Notes: generated by a model from the sequence alone, not told the origin. 10,000 nucleotides of DNA from Stramonita haemastoma (GCA_030674155.1 CM060317.1:42667049-42677048); one strand, 5' to 3'. Positions 1 to 7,146 are shown, counted from the stretch's first letter. A program made the numbers and translations.

Positions 1-52
1 GATGATGATGATGATGATTCAACAACAACAACAACAACAACTACTACTACTA

Positions 53-113
<61 letters not shown>
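1..113. repeat. Compound trinucleotide microsatellite (GAT)n-(CAA)n-(CTA)n
   Basis: Three pure trinucleotide tracts follow one another: GAT/ATG units at 1-18, CAA units at about 20-40, and CTA units from about 41 to 113 with one interruption near 52. Long open frames across it arise only because these triplets contain no stop in some frames. It is not coding. Confidence 0.95.
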
Positions 114-114
<1 letters not shown>

Positions 115-386
115 TTTTTTCTTCTTCTTCGCTATTCTTCTTCTTCACTATTCTTCTTCGCAATTCTTCTTTGCAATTCTTCTTTTTTGCAATTCTTCAT
201 CTTTTCCTTCTCCTTCTTATTCTTTGCAATTGTTGTTGTTGTTCTTCTTCTTCTTCTTCCTCTTCGCAATTCTTCCTTGCAGTTCTTCTTCTTGTTTGCA
301 TTTCTTCTTCTTCGCAATTCTTCTTTGCAATTCTTCATCTTCTTCTTCTTTGCAATTCTTCTTCGCAATTCTTTTTCTTCGCAGGG
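114..386. repeat. TTC-rich minisatellite with GCAATTC spacers (block 1)
   Basis: This is a polypyrimidine block on the + strand made of TTC runs broken at irregular intervals of about 13-40 bp by GCAATTC. Exact GCAATTC occurs eight times (starts near 160, 173, 189, 266, 314, 327, 352 and 365), with variants such as GCAATTG and GCAGTTC. A (TTG)n patch sits at about 230-242. Low-complexity F/L/S-rich frames on + and K/E/R-rich frames on - are by-products. A related block lies at 1190-1510 and an inverted relative at 7935-8120. Confidence 0.85.
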
Positions 387-392
387 TGATGA

Positions 393-756
393 TGTTAGCA
401 TTAAATATGCTGGCCAGGTAGCTACCTCGGGATGCGTGGTACAATTTATTGCCGGTGGTGGATACACGTTTTTGCCGGTGGTGGATGTGGCAGGGCGGTA
501 ATTAGATTACTTCCCATGCGATCAGAACTGCCCTCAGAGCATCGTGTTTCTATATTTAGAACACACTTGCAAATTGTGCTACATTCTGTATTGTTGGGGG
601 GTGGTCGAAAACGGTCTGTTGCATACACTTTGCCTGTAGGGGTAAATTGTAGTGTTTCTGCAGCTTCTTTCAGAGGCCACATTCCCACTGTCTGACCGTG
701 CTGTCGTTGCCGAGAGTTGTACAGTCCCGGTAGATGATATATCTGCACTCTGTTAC
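393..756. repeat. Unit A of a ~0.39-kb tandem noncoding duplication
   Basis: This is a mixed-composition, non-microsatellite segment that recurs as unit B at 797-1186. Shared landmarks include AGATTACTTCCCATG (504 in A, 891 in B), a stretch from TATATTTAGAACACAC to CTTTGCC (551-634 in A, 959-1042 in B, 75 of 84 bases identical by hand), and GAGGCCACATTCCCACTG near 673 and 1082. Unit A contains its own short direct repeat, TTGCCGGTGGTGGAT at about 449 and 472. Small open frames across it do not resemble any family I know and are not conserved as frames between A and B. It may be part of an unrecognised repeat element. Confidence 0.8.
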
Positions 757-796
757 AGAGTGTCCTCGACAGGATGAAAAGAACCTGGGACTACTG

Positions 797-1186
797 ATTT
801 GAGCGTCAAATACGCTGATCAGTACCCACTGTGACTCAGGACGCGGCACAAAATCAGTGGTGGTGGATGTGATGGGACAATATTAATTTTAGATTACTTC
901 CCATGGGATCGGAACTGCCAATCACTGTGTCGTGTGTCTATATTCAGAACACACCTGCTATATTTAGAACACACCTGCAAATTGTGCAACATTCTGTTTC
1001 GTTGGGGAGTGGTCGAAAACCTTCCGTTGCATACTCTTTGCCCACAATCCTGAAATGTAGTATTAATGCAGCCTCTTTCAAGAGGCCACATTCCCACTGT
1101 CTGACCGCGCTGTTGTTGCCGAGAAGTTGTACAGAGTCGCTGTACAGAGTTGTTGCAGATCGAATGTCTGCTGCGCTCTGTTACAT
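797..1186. repeat. Unit B of the ~0.39-kb tandem noncoding duplication
   Basis: This is the second, diverged copy of unit A, separated from it by about 40 bp. The offset between copies is 387 bp at the AGATTACTTCCCATG landmark and 409 bp at the GAGGCCACATTCCC landmark. The difference is mostly due to a 20-bp internal tandem duplication in B (939-958 and 959-978, one mismatch). Near its end TGTACAGAGT is also doubled (about 1130-1152). No function is apparent. Confidence 0.8.
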
Positions 1187-1189
1187 TCG

Positions 1190-1510
1190 TCTTTGTAATT
1201 CTTCTTCTTCACAATTCTTTTTCTTTGCAATTATTTTCTCTTCTTCTTCTTTGGGGCAATTCTACTTCTGTGCCATGCTTTTTCTTCTTTGTTTTTCTTT
1301 TTCTTCTTCACAAGTCTTCTTCTTCACAATACTTCTTCGCAATTCTTCTTCTTTGCAATTCTGCTTCTTCTTTTCATTTTCTCGCATTTTTCTTCGCATT
1401 TTTTGGCATTCTTTTTCTTCCCCTTTTCTTCTTTGCATTCTTCTTTGCAATCCTTTTTCGCAGTTCTTCTTCATAATTCTTCTTCGCAATTCTTCTTTGC
1501 AAATCTTGTA
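1190..1510. repeat. TTC-rich minisatellite with GCAATTC and GCATT spacers (block 2)
   Basis: This is a polypyrimidine block of the same style as 114-386. Exact GCAATTC appears near 1256, 1339, 1355 and 1486. The middle part (about 1380-1450) carries TCGCATT, TGGCATTC and TTGCATTC spacers instead. Together with block 1 it brackets units A and B. The open frames of 80-280 codons that run through it are low-complexity F/L/S or K/E/R strings, and I do not call them genes. Confidence 0.85.
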
Positions 1511-1559
1511 CATCTATCTCTACCATTATTACTATTACTCAAGATGCATTACTGCCTCG

Positions 1560-2501
1560 ATTGCTATGGATGCTCCTGCTGCTTCTGCTGCTGCGTCTAC
1601 TGTTTTTTTAGTTACTGCGTATGCTCTTATTGTTGTTTTAGTTACTGCTGCTGCTTCCACTGCTGCTTTTGCTGCTGCTGCTTCTACTGCTTCTACTGCT
1701 GCTGCTGCTTCTACTGCTGCTTTTGCTGCTGCTGCTGCTTTTGCTGATTGATCTGCTGCTTTCTGTGACTGCTGCTTTTGCCTGCTGCTTTGCTTCTACT
1801 GCTGCTTTTGCTGCTGCTGCTGCTTTTGCTGTGTGTTGCTTCCTACTGCTGCTTTTGCTGCTGCTGCTTCTACTGCTGCTTTGCTGCTGCTGCTGTTTCT
1901 CTGCTGCTTTTGCTGCTTGATGCTTCTACTGCTGCTTGCTGCTTGCTGCTGCTTGCTGCTGCTGCTTTTGCTGATGCATGCTTCTACTGCTGCTTTTGCT
2001 GCTGCTGCTTCTACTGCTGCTTTTTGCTTGCTGCTCTGCGCTTTTGCTGACTGTGCTTCTACTGCTGCCTTTTGCTGCTGCTCTTTGCTGCTTTGCTGCT
2101 GTGCTTCTACTGCTGCTTTTGCTGCTGTGCTGCTTTCTACTGCTGCTTTTGCTCTGCTCTGCTTCTACTGCTGTTTTGCTGCTGGCTGCTTCTACTGCTG
2201 CTTTGTGCTGCTGCTGCTTCTACTGCTGCTCTTTGCTGCTGCTGCTGCTTCTTACTCTGCTGTTTTGCTGCTGCTGCTTCTACTGCTGTCTGCTTTTGCT
2301 GCTATGCTGCTTCTACTGCTGCTGCTTTTGCTGCTGCTGCTTTGCTACTGCTGCTTTTGCTGCTGCTATGCTTCTACTGCTGCTTTTGCTACTGCTGCTG
2401 CTTCTACTGCTGCTTTTGCTACTGCTGCTGCTTTCTACTGCTGCTGCTTTTGCTGCTGCTGCTTCTACTGCTGCTTTTGCTGCTGCTGCTTCTACTGCTA
2501 G
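1560..2501. repeat. GCT-rich minisatellite, modal unit 27 bp with TTCTACTG core
   Basis: The core array runs from about 1640 to 2501 and holds roughly 23 copies of the TTCTACTG core, each followed by CTGCTTTTGCTGCTGCT or a variant. Adjacent cores are often 27 bp apart (for example 1982 to 2009 and 2463 to 2490), but units of about 31 bp and shorter ones also occur. The left edge (1560-1640) is a degraded version. In one + frame the unit would read as an alanine-rich nonapeptide, in another as poly-leucine and in the third as Cys/Phe/Tyr-rich. Many unit differences are not multiples of 3, so no single frame continues. This argues that the ORFs of up to about 250 codons here are artefacts. Confidence 0.9.
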
Positions 2502-2730
2502 TTACCTAGACACTGCTCCTACGTCTACTGCTCCTTCTGCTGATGCTCTTTTGTTTTTACTGCGGTTTCCGATACCGCTTATACTGCTTATGCTTCCTCT
2601 GCTACTTTCAATACTGCTAATACTGCTTATGCTGCTACTGTTGATGATACTACTGCTTATCTTTCTACTGCTGCTTCTGATGCTGCTTATGCTTCCACTG
2701 CTGCCTCCAGTGCTGCAGATCTTGTAACTT
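2502..2730. repeat. Degenerate right edge of the GCT/ACTGCT minisatellite
   Basis: ACTGCT, GCTTAT and GCTTCC triplet-based motifs continue with rising divergence until about 2715, then the sequence becomes non-repetitive. One + frame stays open into unique sequence and ends at the TAG at about 2791-2793. It reads as an Ala/Thr/Ser/Tyr-rich string with no recognisable domain, and the frame changes within the repeat near 2545. I treat it as decayed satellite rather than an exon. Confidence 0.7.
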
Positions 2731-2887
2731 GTGGAAATAGAGACATGGGTACCCCCTGCTTTAGCCCAGATTCAATTAACAGAGAGAGGTAGGGGTGTTA
2801 ATAGGATCCTTGGCTAGTCCAAAAAATGTTCTTGCTGGTCTTAAAATAAAACTTGTGTCGTGGGGTGGGGGACAGGAGCAGGCATGC

Positions 2888-2888
<1 letters not shown>
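2731..2888. other. Non-repetitive spacer, no gene seen
   Basis: This short stretch of ordinary composition lies between the GCT minisatellite and the first TG microsatellite. I see no conserved domain, RNA gene or element end in it. Confidence 0.6.
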
Positions 2889-2924
<36 letters not shown>

Positions 2925-2986
2925 GTGTGTGTGTGTGTGTGTGTCTGTGTCTGTCTGTCTGTCTGTCTGTCTGTCTGCGTCTGTCT
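2889..2986. repeat. (TG)n-(TCTG)n compound microsatellite
   Basis: Nearly pure TG runs from 2889 to about 2944 with one TGTTG interruption near 2922, followed directly by TCTG/CTGT tetranucleotide units to about 2986. It abuts the tail-like end of the minus-strand SINE-like fragment at 2999-3145. Confidence 0.95.
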
Positions 2987-2998
2987 TGTATGTGTGTT

Positions 2999-3145
2999 TG
3001 ATTTGATTTATTTGATTTATTCTTTTATATCGAGGATAATGGAATAAGCAATCACATGCCTTTTTACATCCGCTCCCCATGTATATGCAGTTTTGTAAAT
3101 GTTCGCACACGGGGCCTCGGTTTAGAGTCTCATCCGAAGGACTTT
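2999..3145 (-). mobile_element. SINE-like or LINE-end repeat fragment (minus orientation)
   Basis: Read on the minus strand, this segment starts with GTCCTTCGGATGAGACTCTA, passes CCGAGGCCCCGTGTG and CCATTATCCTCG, and ends in an A-rich tail of AATAAATCAAAT-like units. A 29-bp stretch at 3021-3049 matches, in inverted orientation, 3727-3755 with 27 of 29 identities by hand. The CCTTCGGATGAGAC...CCGAGGTCCCGTGTG type of motif is, from memory, widespread in mollusc genomes as a dispersed repeat, but I cannot confirm the family. The A-rich end joins the TCTG/TG tract at 2889-2986, as expected for an element whose tail sits beside a microsatellite. Confidence 0.55.
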
Positions 3146-3146
3146 T

Positions 3147-3216
<70 letters not shown>

Positions 3217-3366
3217 TGTGTGTTGTGTTGTGTCTGTGTCTGTGTCTGAGTTTAATGCCTGTCTGTCTGTCAATCAGTTTGTGTCTGTTTGTATGCGTGA
3301 GTATTTCTCTGTCTGCCTCTCTGTATATGTATATACATATATATAGCATATATATTATTTTAATAT
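3146..3366. repeat. (TG)n followed by TCTG and TATA-rich tract
   Basis: TG dinucleotides run from about 3146 to 3232 with small interruptions. TGTCTG and CTGT units then fade out through about 3330, and a short TATA/ATAT-rich stretch at about 3330-3366 leads into the TATC array. No coding content. Confidence 0.9.
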
Positions 3367-3368
3367 AT

Positions 3369-3422
3369 GTCTATATCTATATCTATCTATCTATCTTTCT
3401 ATCTATCATATCTATCTATCTA

Positions 3423-3495
<73 letters not shown>

Positions 3496-3552
3496 ATATC
3501 TATCTCTCTATCCATCTATCTATCTATCATCTATTCTATCTATCTATCTATC
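3369..3552. repeat. (TATC)n microsatellite with an embedded (TCTG) block
   Basis: TATC/CTAT tetranucleotides continue for about 180 bp. A block of four TCTG units at about 3423-3440 lies inside it, and single-base interruptions occur near 3396, 3408, 3494 and 3528-3536. The open frames reading as repeated Leu-Ser-Ile-Tyr are a by-product of the 4-bp period. Confidence 0.95.
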
Positions 3553-3622
3553 ACTTTTTTCTGAATTCTTTGTCTTTTTGTGTGTAATATGACTTACTGT
3601 AAATAGACTTTAAATTGAAGAA
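3553..3622. other. AT-rich spacer between TATC and CA arrays
   Basis: About 70 bp of AT-rich sequence with no recognisable element or gene. Confidence 0.5.
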
Positions 3623-3637
3623 AACACACACACACCA

Positions 3638-3705
<68 letters not shown>

Positions 3706-3719
3706 AACACACAAACACA
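3623..3719. repeat. (CA)n microsatellite
   Basis: About 97 bp of CA repeat with short interruptions (CACCACCA near 3634 and CAAACACACAACACAC near 3697-3713). It directly precedes the plus-strand SINE-like fragment. Confidence 0.95.
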
Positions 3720-3721
3720 TA

Positions 3722-3805
3722 AGAGTGCTTATCCCATTATCCTCGAAATAAAAGAGCTTTTTTTAAATTAAAAAATATAAGATAAATAAATAAATAAAAA
3801 TATCA
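3722..3805 (+). mobile_element. SINE-like or LINE-end fragment with A-rich tail (plus orientation)
   Basis: GCTTATCCCATTATCCTCG at 3727-3745 is followed by AAATAAAAGAG and an A/T-rich tail with AAATAAATAAATAAA at about 3784-3800. The first 29 bp match the inverted copy at 3021-3049 (27 of 29). Only the 3' end of the element appears to be here. Its tail runs into the CA/CG tract at 3806-3866, the mirror image of the arrangement at 2889-3145. Confidence 0.55.
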
Positions 3806-3866
3806 ACACACACACACGCGCGCGCGCGCGCGCGCGCGCACGCACGCACGCACGCACGCACACACA
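3806..3866. repeat. (CA)n-(CG)n-(GCAC)n alternating purine-pyrimidine tract
   Basis: CA units lead into a pure CG run at 3817-3839, then ACGC/GCAC units, then CACACA up to 3866. Purines and pyrimidines alternate across nearly the entire 60 bp, the classic composition for Z-DNA formation. It ends exactly where the LINE-derived sequence begins. Confidence 0.95.
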
Positions 3867-4450
3867 TTGAGTGATAGTACATTATCGTACCCAGTTTCCT
3901 TTCTCTTGTTCTGCATTTTTACGATGTCTTCTACTCTAGATACTTGGCCTTCTCGGGAAGGACTTCGTGTAGGATACCTAAATATCAATAGTGCCAGGAA
4001 CAAGACTGAGGAAATATCATCAATTATAGACAATAAAGGAACTAGTTTTCATATATTTTGTGTCGCTGAATCGAGACTAAACAACTTGATTTCTGATTCA
4101 GATATGTATATCCCAGGGTTATGACACTGTGCGACTTGATCCTGTAAGTGTCAGATCTACCGGTTTGCTTTTATACTGTGCGACTTCTTTGTCGTGGAAA
4201 AGACTAACACATCTTGAACAGTTTCATGTAGAATCTATATGGGTAGAAATCACGTTTAGACGCTGTAAATCGATTATACTTGGCTTCATCTACAGGAACC
4301 CAGCTGAAACAATTGACTGGTATGATAAATTCAATTCAATGATGGATGCCGCAATTCTAGAGTCCAAAGAAATCTTTCTTATGGGAGATTTCAACATAGA
4401 TCTGACAGTCTCTGGATCAAAGTGGAATATTAATCATGCCATGTATGGTT
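3867..4450 (+). pseudogene. LINE ORF2 remnant: APE-type endonuclease domain
   Basis: In intact LINEs this domain nicks target DNA to prime reverse transcription. The first frame opens at ATG 3867, and conserved sequence starts near 3966 with VGYLNINSARNK, where the Asn belongs to the first endonuclease motif. FCVAESRL near 4059-4076 supplies the metal-binding Glu. An extra base in the GGG at 4115-4117 shifts the frame, and the domain continues in the next frame with GLLLY, then GFIYRNP near 4291 and GDFNIDL at 4384-4404 (conserved Asp and Asn). After about 4425 the expected C-terminal part, including the SDH catalytic His motif, is missing, and linker sequence typical of a point 100 or more residues further on follows at once. 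This points to an internal deletion of a few hundred bases. The start is only the first Met of the open frame, and the true N-terminus may be lost. Confidence 0.85.
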
Positions 4451-6379
4451 TGTGTATACTATCAAAACAAAATACTTTCAAGATTTGCTGTCCTCAGCCC
4501 AAATCCAAAAGCGATTTGGAAAGCCATTAATACATTCACTAATAAATCAAGACATAACTCCCAAAAAGTCATAACAGAAATATCAGCAGAAAACCTGAAT
4601 TCTCACTTTGCAAACATTGCTGACTCTATACTATCTAATGATAAAACAAAAACAAACGAGCTGATAAAAATTTAAACAATACTGTTCATCAAAGAGCATC
4701 TCATCTGATTTTATTATACCCCCAATAACAGTAACTTAAGTGCTTAATAGTATACTCAGATTGAAACAGTCAAGATCAAAAGACCTTGACAAAATCGATA
4801 GTCAAATATTAAAAATCAGTGCATAGGCCATAACTGACACCCTAACGTACATATTTAACTTGTGTATTGACAAGAATTACTTCCCAACGAAATTCAAACG
4901 TGAGCTGAAGACCCTCCAACACTCCTGGGGAACCATTCAGAAACTGGCCCAAGACAGGCAGGAGTGGAGAACCTTTGTTGCTGCCCTACATGCCAAGAAG
5001 GCATAAAAAGGCTTTGAATTGGATGGATGGAAGTTCAAACGAGAAAAAGTAATACCCTTACACAAAGCAGGAGACCCAACCAATCCCTCGAACTACATAC
5101 CAATATCCATACTATCAGTCCTATGTAAACTATTAGAAAAACATATGCAATTTCACTTACATTCTCATTATAAAATATATGACCAGTAAGGTTTTCGTGA
5201 AAACCATTCTTGCCATACAGCCTTAATACAACTAATTGAGCATTTTCTTTTGAATATCAATAACAATGAAATCACAGGAGTCCTTTTTCTAGACTTTGCT
5301 AAAACCTTTGACGTTATTAGCCACTCTCTCCTCATCAAAAAATTAAAATGCTATGCAAATTTCCAACCAAGCATTATCCTTTTTAGACTCATTTCTCAGT
5401 TATCGTCATCATTTTGTTGAAATCGGGCCTAAGAGATCAACCTTATTACCCGTGAAATATGGAATACCACAGGGATCAATACTAGGACCACTTCTTTTCT
5501 CCATTTATATTAATGACCTACCTCTGCTTATTCCTTGTTCATGTCAAATGTTTGCTGATGATACATCAATTCAATGTAACAACGATGATCCAAACCAGCT
5601 TGTAAAAGATATCCGAGCAGATATAAAAATAAAAAAAAAACTTATCAGATTGACAGAACTCAATCATATGTCTCTTAATTCTAATAAAACAAAATGTATG
5701 TTTATAACCACTCGGCAAAAAAGACAGAAATTGCGTTCTCCATTCGTGCCAATATATATCCATGGACAACAAATTGAAGTAGTCTCACACAAAGTACTAG
5801 GTGCAGTAATCCACAACGATTTGTCTTGGTCAGATTACATAGCCACATTAGGAAAACGAATCTCAGTAAGATTATATCAACTTAGAAAAATCAAAAATTT
5901 TCTAAATCTACAGTCACGAAAACTTATTCTTTCATGCACATATTCTATCTCTTATAAATTATGTTTCTACCTTATGGGACAGTGCAAGTGAAACAAACCT
6001 AAAGCATATAAACCGCCTACATAAAAGAGCTGTTAAACTAATCCGATTGAATCCTAATACACTGACCACCACCAACTACAAAGAACTAGATATTCTTCCA
6101 CTCAAAGACAGACTGCAGTTCAACAAGTATCTATGTATGTTCAATATATTAAACGGAAAAGCCCCAAAGAAAATTGTGGAAAAATTTGCTGTCACTAAAA
6201 ACAGGCCTACCCATAGACTGTTACTGCCCAGGCCCCATAATAATCTCTATAAATCAAACTTGCATCTTCAGGAAGAACATTGTGGAAAAACCTACCTCCT
6301 TTTCTAAAATCAATTTCCTTCAAAACAAAAATTAATGGTTAAGAAACTTTTGAAGAAATATCTGATGGACAAACTATAA
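4451..6379 (+). pseudogene. LINE ORF2 remnant: linker, reverse transcriptase and C-terminus
   Basis: The linker shows NPKAIWKAINTFTNKS near 4500-4550 and LNSHFANIADSIL near 4596-4632. A frame change at about 4676-4692 leads into SRSKDLDKID near 4770-4800. The reverse transcriptase then shows VIPLHKAGD (about 5049-5075), GFREN and HSCHTAL (5190-5225), motif A DFAKTFD with both Asp residues (5292-5312), motif B GIPQGSILGPLLF (5461-5499), motif C FADD (5551-5562), and the thumb-side motif HKVLGAVI. In-frame stops lie at TAA 4737, TAG 4824, TAA 5004 (within the nested insert) and TAA 5187. Frame changes occur near 5350, 5950, 6265 and 6338. The catalytic Asp residues of motifs A and C survive, so loss of function comes from stops and frameshifts. 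The C-terminal part (STLWDSASETNLKHI, then LLPRPHNN) is typical of the CR1/L2 group. Confidence 0.9.
4890..5041 (+). mobile_element. Nested 130-bp 3' fragment of a second LINE with 11-bp TSD
   Basis: The host LINE is interrupted between FPTKFK and EKVIPLHKAGD. The insert spans 4901-5030 and is flanked by AAATTCAAACG (4890-4900) and AAGTTCAAACG (5031-5041), a 10-of-11 match consistent with a target-site duplication. Inside, the same frame reads HSWGTIQKLAQDRQEW then RTFVAALHAKKA and stops at TAA 5004-5006. From memory this is the C-terminal end of RTE-like endonuclease-reverse transcriptases common in molluscs. The remaining 24 bases end in GGATGGATGG, a short repeat tail typical of such elements. 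Insert plus one duplication is 141 bp, a multiple of 3, so the host frame is kept on both sides. It is a strongly 5'-truncated copy. Confidence 0.8.
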
Positions 6380-6684
6380 GTCCCAAAGTTTATGTTCGAT
6401 GCTACCTCACATTGGCTGCTTGTTGTTATTCATGCCCATGTTATTTTTATTTTTATCATTTGTATGTATGATGTGAGCTTATGTTGTACTGTCTTGGGTT
6501 TGTTTTTTGTTTTGTTTTTTATCTTGAGAGATTTTTTGGAAAGTAATCCTCATTTATTTTAGTTTTTCAACAAAGGGTTGATATTTGTCTTTGAATGTTT
6601 TAGAAGTCAATTTACATGATTTTTTTTAGGGTAGGATGAAAAAAAGTTGTGTAAACTTAATCTTTTACCCTCAATAAAGATCAT
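6380..6684 (+). other. LINE 3' untranslated region
   Basis: T-rich, noncoding sequence between the ORF2 stop (6377-6379) and the repeat tail. No domain or further frame is visible. In CR1/L2-type elements the last part of the 3' UTR is the region recognised by the reverse transcriptase during target-primed reverse transcription. Confidence 0.75.
6673..6678 (+). promoter_or_regulatory. AATAAA polyadenylation-type signal of the LINE
   Basis: AATAAA sits 6 bp before the TTGAC tail at the 3' end of the element, the usual placement for a LINE whose 3' end doubles as a processing signal. Confidence 0.6.
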
Positions 6685-6729
6685 TTGACTTGACTTGACT
6701 TGACTTGACTTGACTTGACTTGACTTGAC

Positions 6730-6731
<2 letters not shown>
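6685..6731 (+). repeat. (TTGAC)9 LINE 3' tail
   Basis: Nine exact TTGAC units at 6685-6729 followed by TT, directly after CAATAAAGATCAT. Short tandem repeat tails instead of poly-A are known for CR1, L2 and other non-LTR clades. The next base starts the (CA)n array. Confidence 0.9.

Positions 6732-6806
<75 letters not shown>
6732..6806. repeat. (CA)n microsatellite at the LINE 3' junction
   Basis: Pure CA repeat of about 75 bp immediately after the LINE tail. Confidence 0.97.
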
Positions 6807-6807
<1 letters not shown>

Positions 6808-6906
6808 ACCATCCATCACTTCGCATCACATCGCATCATCCATCACATCACATCACATCACATCACATCACATCACATCACATCACATCACATCACATCA
6901 CATCAC
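6807..6906. repeat. (CATCA)n pentanucleotide microsatellite
   Basis: A degenerate start (CACCATCCATCACTTCGCATC) leads into about 12 uniform CATCA units from about 6842 to 6906. On the opposite strand it is TGATG. Confidence 0.95.
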
Positions 6907-7115
6907 AGAGCGCTGAAATATCTTGTTCTCTTTTTTGTTATTGTTATAATTAAATCGCCTTTAAAAAAAAAAAAAAAGAAGAAGAAAAAAAGGGAGGGAA
7001 CCTAAGCGGAAAAGACGCAGACGGACAGGAAGATATACAGGATAAATCAACAAGAAGCATGAAATTAAAAGAATAAATAAAGCTCAAATGTGTAATGAAA
7101 CAGAAGAAGAAAAGG

Positions 7116-7146
7116 AACAACAACAACAGCAGCAGCAACAACAATA
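7116..7146. repeat. (CAA)n-(CAG)n-(CAA)n short trinucleotide tract
   Basis: AACAACAACAACAGCAGCAGCAACAACAA-type tract of about 30 bp within the purine-rich block. Confidence 0.85.

Larger units (their letters stand above)
3867..6731 (+). mobile_element. CR1/L2-like non-LTR retrotransposon (LINE), 5'-truncated and dead
   Basis: Domain order is APE-type endonuclease (3900-4430), linker (4460-4870), reverse transcriptase (4870-5850), C-terminal region ending at TAA 6377-6379, 3' UTR, AATAAA at 6673-6678 and a (TTGAC)9 tail. This is the architecture of CR1/L2-group LINEs, which have no RNase H. I see no ORF1 or 5' UTR, so the copy begins at or just before the endonuclease. The coding region carries at least six frameshifts, several stops, an internal deletion and a nested insertion at 4901-5030. 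CA-type repeat DNA touches both ends, suggesting insertion into a microsatellite, though this could also be later repeat growth. The exact clade is uncertain without a tree. Confidence 0.9.

Noticed and set aside
903..1751. 282-codon plus-strand ORF
   Set aside because: It crosses unit B, the TTC minisatellite and the start of the GCT minisatellite. Its composition is low-complexity, and unit A does not preserve the frame.
1833..2727. Alanine-, leucine- or cysteine-rich repeat ORFs of up to about 250 codons
   Set aside because: All three plus frames are open over much of the array because the repeat unit lacks stops. Indels not divisible by three switch the frames. No domain or signal peptide is visible.
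2731..3145. Possible tRNA or tRNA-derived SINE head
   Set aside because: I found no convincing A box and B box pair or cloverleaf. Only the tail-side similarity is supported.
6839..6906. Regular 5-bp direct repeats considered as a CRISPR-like or protein-binding array
   Set aside because: There are no spacers between the CATCA units. It is a simple pentanucleotide microsatellite in an animal-type genome.
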